Assembly: GCF_901000735.1 (NCBI RefSeq)
Contig: NC_081546.1
Location: 17,421,220 to 17,485,219 of the forward strand
Direction of reading: 5' to 3'
Length of the DNA stretch: 64,000 nucleotides
DNA from: Corylus avellana
Lineage: Eukaryota > Streptophyta > Magnoliopsida > Fagales > Betulaceae
In this document: positions 59,367 to 64,000 of the stretch, piece by piece
How positions within the stretch are numbered: position 1 is the stretch's first letter
How the letters are laid out: every line of letters starts with the position of its first letter
Translations under genes and position numbers: made by a program
Notes under the pieces: generated by a model
The model's database searches: none
Seen by the model: only the letters and a program-made list of their open reading frames with translations
What the model was told of the DNA's origin: nothing

Positions 59367-62300
59367 CAGATCTCATACACTGGTAACACTACACATTTTT
59401 CATTTTTCTATAATCAAGCCACTTTTGATACAATACACGTTCAACGTCATGTAGTTGGATTAAGGCTTAGTTGAGTTAAGCCAAATGTGCCTTGTTGGTG
59501 AGAAGATAATTAACCCTTAACTACCCCTGCCCCTGGAGATACAATGCATTTGTGCTACCGTGCCCAAACACTATTGCAACTAAGCATGACTTTACCAAGC
59601 CTTGGTTGATGCTTTATCTAGTTTTTATATTCTCACGGCAGAAGTCCTGGTTGCAACAACCTCATCCAAGTATCACATAGAGTGTTACCGACTTGTTCAT
59701 AATTATGAAAGATCTACAAAATAAAATTAAATGTGTGAAACACAATAGAGAATAGTTCAATGCAGAAATGTTTATTTTCAGTGCTGATTGAGGTTATCAA
59801 ACAATCACTTAGTAAAAAGTTTGCACCTAATTCAGGTTGGAGGTTTTTTACTGTGATTTTATAGTCTCATAAGAAATTTACCTGTTTGATTTTAATTCTG
59901 CAACAATTTTATTTACCCTGCTGTGTATACTTTGTGGAAATGGATTATTCTGTTATCCATATCTGTTCAATTTCTAAGAAACATGCTCTTGCTGAAAAAT
60001 TGTGCTTGTTTGTGGGATAAGTGTAAAACTGTTGATCTTTTCAATTCAGAAATATTTCCATTTTCATGCAAAACCTTTGAGCGTGGAAATGTTTAATGTG
60101 TATTACTCTTTCTTGCTGGGTGATGTTAAAGTTAATTGTGAAACAGTGAATAAGACATCAATGACCATGTGGTAGTCATAGAAACTAAGATGCATGAACA
60201 GCCAAGTACTAATTATCCATTCCAAGATTTATTCAAAAGAATAAAATACAAGTAGTGCTTGACACATCCAGGCAGTCATACTATTTTCATGTGGGCTCAT
60301 CTGGCAGACCATTAATAAGAAATGTCTGAATTTATATATAGGGTTAATGTATGTTTACCTTGCTTAGTTTAATCAAGCCTATTCACTTTATTGCAGACAA
60401 TTTGTTCTATTTAGTGATGTCTTTATGGTATAACCAAAATTTCTTAATTTTTCATCAAAGTGCAGATGGTTATTTTGAGCTGTTTCGTAAAGAGAAACTA
60501 CTTATTTGTGGTCAATAAATTAATTGCATGATAGCAATAGTTGGTACTCTGAAAATTTGACAGGCTTTTGTTTAAGTACATTTGTTCAAATTATTCTTGG
60601 ATTACTACTGTGCATAAGCTTTTAGAATTATTGATTCTAAGAAGTAATATTCAGACATTTTAAAGTTTAATTTTTGATGCGTGGTTTATACAGTAATTTT
60701 AAGTCACGTAACTTTCTTGCATTTTGGTTGCAGAATAATGATCTGGCTGTTTTGGCTGATCATGTCCGTTGAAGTATGCTTTTAATTTTAGTTAGGCTTC
60801 ATTGTGGGTTCAACTAACATCTCATCAAAAGTCTTTTTCTGGTGTTCAGGTTTAGCTTGGGCCATCTGTGAGCATCTTGTTGAAGTGATCAAAGCCCCTA
60901 CTTTATTTGCAACCCACTTTCATGAACTGACTGCATTAGCTCATGAAAGTCCTGATCATGAACCCCATAAGAAGCAAACTGTTGGTGTGGCAAACTACCA
61001 TGTTAGTGCACACATTGACTCGTCAAGTCGCAAATTGACTATGCTTTATAAGGTAGACTTCACACTATGATAATATGTTGGTTATTTTACGGTGCTCTTT
61101 TCTTTATCACGAATCCAACTGCCACTAGTCAGTTTATTTCTTTTTCACTTTTAACATGCAAAGTTTGTTTCTTAGCATAAAAATGGTCGATTTTGGATTG
61201 AGAAGTAGGTGGTTGTTTCTAAAAACCGAGAAAATATGGAAATGAGGGAAAGTGTGTTTCTAATTTAAAATAGTCTTGTATGATGAAAGGAACTGTTTAT
61301 GATTGATTATGTATATTATTAATTTTGTACTGCATGAATTTAGTGGCAAATTATTTTCTATCATTGTCAATACTTGTCTTTATTTTGTTTCAAAAATACA
61401 ATTAATCAAGAACTTCAAAAATGCCATGAGTCACCCCACGAGATTTACAATCACCTCAAAAGCGGATAAGATTTTCCACCTGCCTTTTGTTTTTTTAGGA
61501 ATTTCAAGTTTGTAGTGGTTTAGTGGGTTGGCTTCTGTTGTAGTTTGCATGAAAGTTTTAGACAGAAGGTTGAGGCTTGTTACTATTACATAGTCTAGCT
61601 CACACATCTTATTGTATAGGTTTTGAGAAATATGACAATGACCAAAATACCCTTCTTCTCAAAACCCCAACGCTCACCCTCAATATATCGTATAAACCTA
61701 GCTTGGAACAAACAAGCAAACGAAAAACATATCATAATACCCCCCTCAAGTTGGAACAACTTGGAGTACACAATACAAAGACTAATAAAAATAAAAAATA
61801 AAAAATAAAAAACAACAAAATGCTCCGGACCAAACATAAACAGGCTGAAATTCCATAAAAAGCCAATTCCGAATGAAAATTCACCAAAAACTTCAATGCC
61901 GATGGAAAACTCGCCGGAAGACTGCAATGAGCGGCCGAATCTCACTGGAAAACACCGAGAGCCAGTCAAAACCCACTGCAAAACACTAAGGTCAATTGGA
62001 TCTCAATAACCAACTACGACGATCATGATTCTAGTGATCAATATGATCAAGAACCAACGACGATCATATTTCCCATGACTGATTATCAATACAACCAACA
62101 ATTTACGTTTGATTGATGATCAATACAACCAAGAACGGTCAACCACAACCAACAACAACGTTGGCTTGATTATCAATACAACCAACAACAGTCAACCAAC
62201 GACAACAACTTTTAAACACTAATCTAGTACTCCTAAGCAATAAACCCCGATGGTTGCTCCATGTAGCCCAATCGAGCGATAAGCCACCTAAACCAATTAA

Positions 62301-63815
62301 GAAACCACTTGAATGGGCCAAAAAACCTGAATCAGCTGAAAAATCATCTGAACCAATCAAGAAATAGCAAGAACTGGCCAAAGAATGTACTGACCTGAAA
62401 GGAAAACCACTGAACTGAAAGATAACACTTAACTGACCAAAGTAGATACAGAACCGGCTGAAAAGGTGATGAACTGGCAGAAAGAGAGCTGGACCTAGTA
62501 GAGAAGACACTAAACTGGAATGAACTGACCAATAAGCAAGGTGAACCGATCTGAACCGGACTGGCTCGGTTGAAAACACTGAGGATTAATTTGAACTGGC
62601 CGCAGCACACCAAAAAGGTGAAGGAACCAGATCCAAATAGAAACTGGTGTGAATACTTCTTAACTGCGTCCTTATCCCTGAAAAGGAATAGAAACGACCA
62701 GCAACCAAACAGGGTCCCTCGTCTTCCAAAAACACACCGGAAACTCGCCAGAAATAGGCAGACCTTGCTGGACACGATCAGATCTCGCTGGCGACACCAA
62801 CTACGACTGCCACGGAGCCAAACGACAACCACGAAACAAGACATCCAACCTGACACCATGTACATGGCCACTGCAACACTCGCCAGCCACCATTGATGTC
62901 ACCAACCACCACAGAGACCTTTGGAGACCTCCCGTGTGTTAGACTGACGTGATAACCAACTAGACCATGACCAAGAACAAACAAAATCGTTTTTTTTTTT
63001 TTTTTTCACACTTGAGATTCCCAGTCACAATGTATAGCTCGAGCTTTAGCAAGGCACTGAGCCCACACAGGCGGTGCTGCAACTAAAGGGAGACTCACCA
63101 AGACATAAAGTTCAACCAAAAAGAGAGAAAAGCCAAGACTACAAACGAGGGGCTTAGGCCAAGGATCCTAAACCCTCCAAATAGTCAAGGATGACAAAAT
63201 ATGTAGGACTAATGACTGCCAAAGACATTTTTAATTTTACTTCAGAAATTTTCTGTTGAAAAGCAAGTCAATTGTCATAATATCTCATTTCAATCTGTTT
63301 GTGCTCTAAATTTTTTGTAGTTATCTGGCATAAAAACAAAAAACAAAAAAACAAAAAAAGTATTATGGCATTTGCAAGTGCAATGTTTGAATGTGATTTC
63401 GCATATTTACATGTTGTGTCATAAAGTCTAAATGTTGATAAAAAGTAGTTATTTACTTCCATTGAGAAGAGCGTTCACAGATTTGCCGAACTGTGTAGAT
63501 AAATTTGGGGTACTTTTTAAGAAGATTTGAGAGTAATAATTCCTTTTTTTTCTCTAATTACTCCAAGATATTTGCTTCAATCCCTCTTGCTTATTCGAAT
63601 GCTTGAGCAAAACTGTATGCACTCATGCCCCTTTATTTGGCCATACTCTCCAGGTTGAGCCAGGGGCTTGTGATCAAAGTTTCGGTATCCATGTTGCAGA
63701 ATTTGCAAACTTTCCTGAAAGCGTTGTTGCCCTTGCTAGAGAAAAGGCTGCTGAATTGGAAGATTTCTCACCTACTGCAATCATTTCCAATGATGCTCAA
63801 GAAGAGGTGGGATCT
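46921..63815 (+). CDS. MSH2: MSH2, DNA mismatch repair protein (MutS homologue 2), last exon outside window
   Basis: MSH2 pairs with MSH6, MSH3 or, in plants, MSH7 to recognise mispairs in the nucleus and start repair. Exons placed by GT-AG sites and reading phase: 46921-46969, 47076-47125, 48022-48054, 49032-50105, 50660-51214, 51289-51399, 51514-51603, 51701-51772, 52292-52402, 58921-59047, 60850-61052, 63654-63815. Together they give 879 codons without a stop, and the final exon (about 60 codons in plant MSH2) lies beyond 64000. The start [16 protein letters not shown] is the plant MSH2 N-terminus. Domains run mismatch-binding, connector, lever and clamp (exons 4-5), then ATPase with Walker [10 protein letters not shown] (exon 8), Walker [10 protein letters not shown] (exon 10) and A-T-H-F-H-E-L (exon 11). 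Exons 5-9 are repeated after the gap and should be counted once. Confidence 0.96.
47454..47861. mobile_element. MITE in MSH2 intron 2
   Basis: The ends are GGATAAACTATGATAG and the inverse of GGATAAATTATGATAG. Inside, TCACCCATTTTTACACGC pairs with GTGTAAAAATGGGTGA, and both arms carry an ATCAAGATT word. An (AT)n run with a poly(A) stretch is in the centre (47651-47700). The target duplication was not resolved. Confidence 0.7.
49032..50105 (+). CDS. MSH2: MSH2 exon 4
   Basis: This 1074-base exon (358 codons) encodes the end of the mismatch-binding domain, the connector and much of the lever. It begins D-Y-Y-T-A-H-G-E-N and ends Q-H-I-V-K-L-Y-Q. The acceptor TTATTCAG and donor CAG/GTAGAT fit plant consensus. 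The frame stays open for 32 codons into intron 4, but the homologous protein continues at 50660. Confidence 0.95.
50429..53095 (+). repeat. Copy A of duplicated MSH2 segment (left contig end)
   Basis: Near-identical to 53196-55966 at offset 2766-2871. It ends exactly at the N gap with TTGATTATAAT, which recurs at 55956-55966 and continues there. About ten substitutions and a 105-bp indel separate the copies. Confidence 0.95.
50660..52402 (+). CDS. MSH2: MSH2 exons 5-9, copy A
   Basis: Exons 50660-51214 (lever/clamp, T-S-I-R-L-P-Y to A-T-F-S-E), 51289-51399, 51514-51603, 51701-51772 (Walker A) and 52292-52402 (to G-A-G-D-C-Q). All five are phase 0, together 939 bases. Copy A has Gln in G-D-Q-Y-Q (exon 5) and Leu in K-A-S-L-S-V (exon 9), where copy B has Arg and Ile. 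Confidence 0.92.
53096..53195. other. Assembly gap, 100 N, inside MSH2
   Basis: A placeholder gap between two contigs that in fact overlap by about 2.7 kb. Confidence 0.99.
53426..55168 (+). CDS. MSH2: MSH2 exons 5-9, copy B (probable allelic duplicate)
   Basis: Exons 53426-53980, 54055-54165, 54280-54369, 54467-54538 and 55058-55168, all intact with the same splice sites as copy A. If both copies were spliced in, the extra 313 codons would stay in frame and give a second Walker A motif. Plant MSH2 has one such block, so this is more likely the other allele. Confidence 0.9.
55144..55338 (+). repeat. 105-bp tandem duplication at exon 9 donor, copy B only
   Basis: 55144-55233 (TCGTGTGGGTGCTGGTGACTGCC region, exon 9 end plus intron start) is repeated at 55249-55338, with filler AAGGATCTTAATAGA between the units. 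The second unit duplicates the GT donor and the last exon 9 codons. Copy A has a single unit, so this is an allelic indel. Confidence 0.9.
56139..57699 (+). mobile_element. Short-LTR non-autonomous retrotransposon in MSH2 intron 9
   Basis: The 5' LTR is 56139-56303 (165 bp, TGTTATAAGAGTTATTAGGG to ACGACA), followed by TCGTATCAGAGC, a methionine-tRNA primer-site remnant. The 3' LTR is 57373-57699, preceded by the polypurine tract TTGAGGGGGAG and interrupted by a MITE. The 1.07-kb interior encodes no retroelement protein; it is filled with degenerate CCGGTTCAGT-like repeats. LTR length and lack of genes resemble TRIM or small copia-derived elements. Confidence 0.8.
57459..57610. mobile_element. 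152-bp MITE nested in the 3' LTR
   Basis: Inverted arms (CTTGTGTTCTCCCAAATGTTA, key words TTGTGT and ACTTGGCTTTTAAA, against TTTAAAAGCCAAGT and ACACAAGG). It is flanked by the direct repeat CTATATAATAG (57448-57458 and 57611-57621), where the LTR sequence resumes. An 11-bp duplication would be long for most MITEs and fits Mutator-like elements best. Confidence 0.8.
57700..58297. other. MSH2 intron 9, no feature recognised
   Basis: AT-rich intron sequence. 57712-57830 contains a short segment (ACACACAGAGTGGCGCAACCC) that may be part of a further repeat. Confidence 0.5.
58298..58533. mobile_element. Tourist-like MITE in MSH2 intron 9
   Basis: The ends are GAGCATGTTTGAGATTACG and the inverse of GGGCATGTTTGAGATTACG, with TAA on both sides (58295-58297, 58534-58536). 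A 3-bp TAA/TTA duplication and this terminal wording fit the PIF/Harbinger group. Frame 58353-58559 is a by-product. Confidence 0.8.
58921..59047 (+). CDS. MSH2: MSH2 exon 10 (Walker B)
   Basis: Starts [14 protein letters not shown] after TTTCTTTCTAG and ends Y-D-G-F plus one base before GTTGGT. It carries the Walker B strand and D-E-L-G-R-G-T-S-T signature of MutS ATPases. It follows exon 9 (G-D-C-Q) in phase 0 across an intron of about 3.75 kb from copy B. Confidence 0.95.
59048..60849. other. MSH2 intron 10; TA microsatellite at 59317-59364
   Basis: An intron of 1.8 kb with an uninterrupted (AT)n tract of about 48 bases and a (TC)n run at 59108-59130. No gene is seen in it. Confidence 0.85.
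60850..61052 (+). CDS. MSH2: MSH2 exon 11
   Basis: Completes the Gly codon split from exon 10 and reads [23 protein letters not shown], then [12 protein letters not shown] and K-L-T-M-L-Y-K before GTAGAC. The T-H-F-H-E-L motif is the conserved His loop of the MutS ATPase. Confidence 0.95.
61560..62965 (-). mobile_element. Inverted relative of the intron 9 retroelement, in MSH2 intron 11
   Basis: On the minus strand: an interior with CCGGTTCAGT-like repeats and the same start-region wording as 56350-56480, the polypurine-like TTGAGGGGGG near 61745, and an LTR-like end with GGGTATTTTGGTCATTG and TTTCTCAAAACCTATA near 61620-61660. The 5' LTR (high-coordinate side) was not recognised. The long frames here are composition by-products with no known domain. 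Confidence 0.65.
62966..63653. other. MSH2 intron 11, 3' part
   Basis: Begins with a T run (62990-63006) and a GC-richer segment to 63200 that may be a further short repeat, then AT-rich intron up to the acceptor CTCTCCAG. Confidence 0.5.
63654..63815 (+). CDS. MSH2: MSH2 exon 12
   Basis: Starts [16 protein letters not shown] and ends Q-E-E-V-G-S before the donor GTAATG. The C-terminal helices used for partner binding continue in exon 13, outside the window. The frame can be read 11 codons further to a stop at 63848, but the plant protein continues with a basic stretch and a long tail, so that stop lies in the intron. Confidence 0.93.
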
Positions 63816-64000
63816 GTAATGATCTCAGTGCTCATGGCAAGACAGTAACTAGCTGTATTGCTTTGGCACTGGTTCTTGATTATGCAAACCTTTTGATTGA
63901 TTTTATGTTGATGAGCTATAAATGCATATACTTTAAAGTAAAACCCAGGTCATATTACATAAGTTGATGAAATTGATTAAATGCTCTAGAATACCAAATA

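Noticed and set aside
61595..62984. Protein genes of 108-175 codons in MSH2 intron 11
   Set aside because: The frames occur on both strands over a repetitive retroelement interior, and their translations are low-complexity Ser/Phe/Val-rich without domains.
1..64000. CRISPR arrays, operons or prokaryotic defence systems
   Set aside because: Introns, plant transposons and the nuclear MSH2 gene show this is plant nuclear DNA. No regularly spaced repeats were found.

Overview
This window is plant nuclear DNA, very probably from a eudicot and perhaps a woody one. The evidence is a nuclear MSH2 gene whose exon structure and protein sequence match the plant type, GT-AG introns, and dense plant transposons: Ty1/copia, Ty3/gypsy, plant L1 LINE, Cassandra TRIM, hAT, Mutator-like and Tourist-like elements. 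The species cannot be named from the sequence. It is a draft scaffold with four N gaps: 480-579, 8694-9462, 32571-32670 and 53096-53195.

One well-supported conserved gene is present. MSH2 lies on the + strand from ATG 46921 to beyond the right edge. Twelve exons (879 codons in frame) can be placed, and the last exon is off the window. Its promoter has a TATA box and an E2F-type site. Exons 5-9 appear twice, once on each side of the 100-N gap at 53096-53195. The two copies form a dovetail overlap with SNP-level differences, so this is best read as two allelic contig ends left unmerged, not a real exon duplication. A second, weaker candidate gene at 17790-18295 (- strand) would encode a small secreted protein with eight cysteines. 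It has a TATA box, but a frame break lies behind its signal peptide.

Layout. 1-5442: a gypsy LTR end, a copia element (LTR, primer site, gag, protease, integrase start) cut by a Mutator-like element, and an older copia remnant. 5443-7470: a hAT-type element with an 8-bp target duplication, containing a SINE and a promoter/5'UTR-like duplicated segment. 7914-10007: a long foldback Mutator-like element with a 9-bp target duplication, and a small relative at 10599-10947. 11.3-15.2 kb: long copia-type LTR sequence holding a Cassandra LTR with a 5S-rRNA-like segment, then a gypsy LTR fragment. 16280-17711: a hAT element. 17.7-20.1 kb: AT-rich DNA with the eight-Cys candidate and an 82-bp perfect palindrome.

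20144-39700 is a nest of insertions. A full-length L1-type LINE (17-bp target duplication AAGTGAAATTTCTAGGG) was split by a defective gypsy element (22919-36741, - strand). That element in turn received a solo LTR in gag (27564-28990, duplication CTTAT) and a related LTR in its own 5' LTR (34714-36209, duplication TGAAG). The gap at 32571-32670 sits there and again separates two near-identical copies (31301-32570 and 34291-35563). The right-hand contig also carries the 3' end of a further gypsy element (32671-34289).

40-46.5 kb: degenerate copia gag and LTR in reverse orientation, then two compact inverted-repeat elements. The MSH2 introns hold a MITE (intron 2), a short-LTR retroelement with a MITE inside its LTR and a Tourist-like MITE (intron 9), a TA microsatellite (intron 10) and an inverted relative of the short-LTR element (intron 11).
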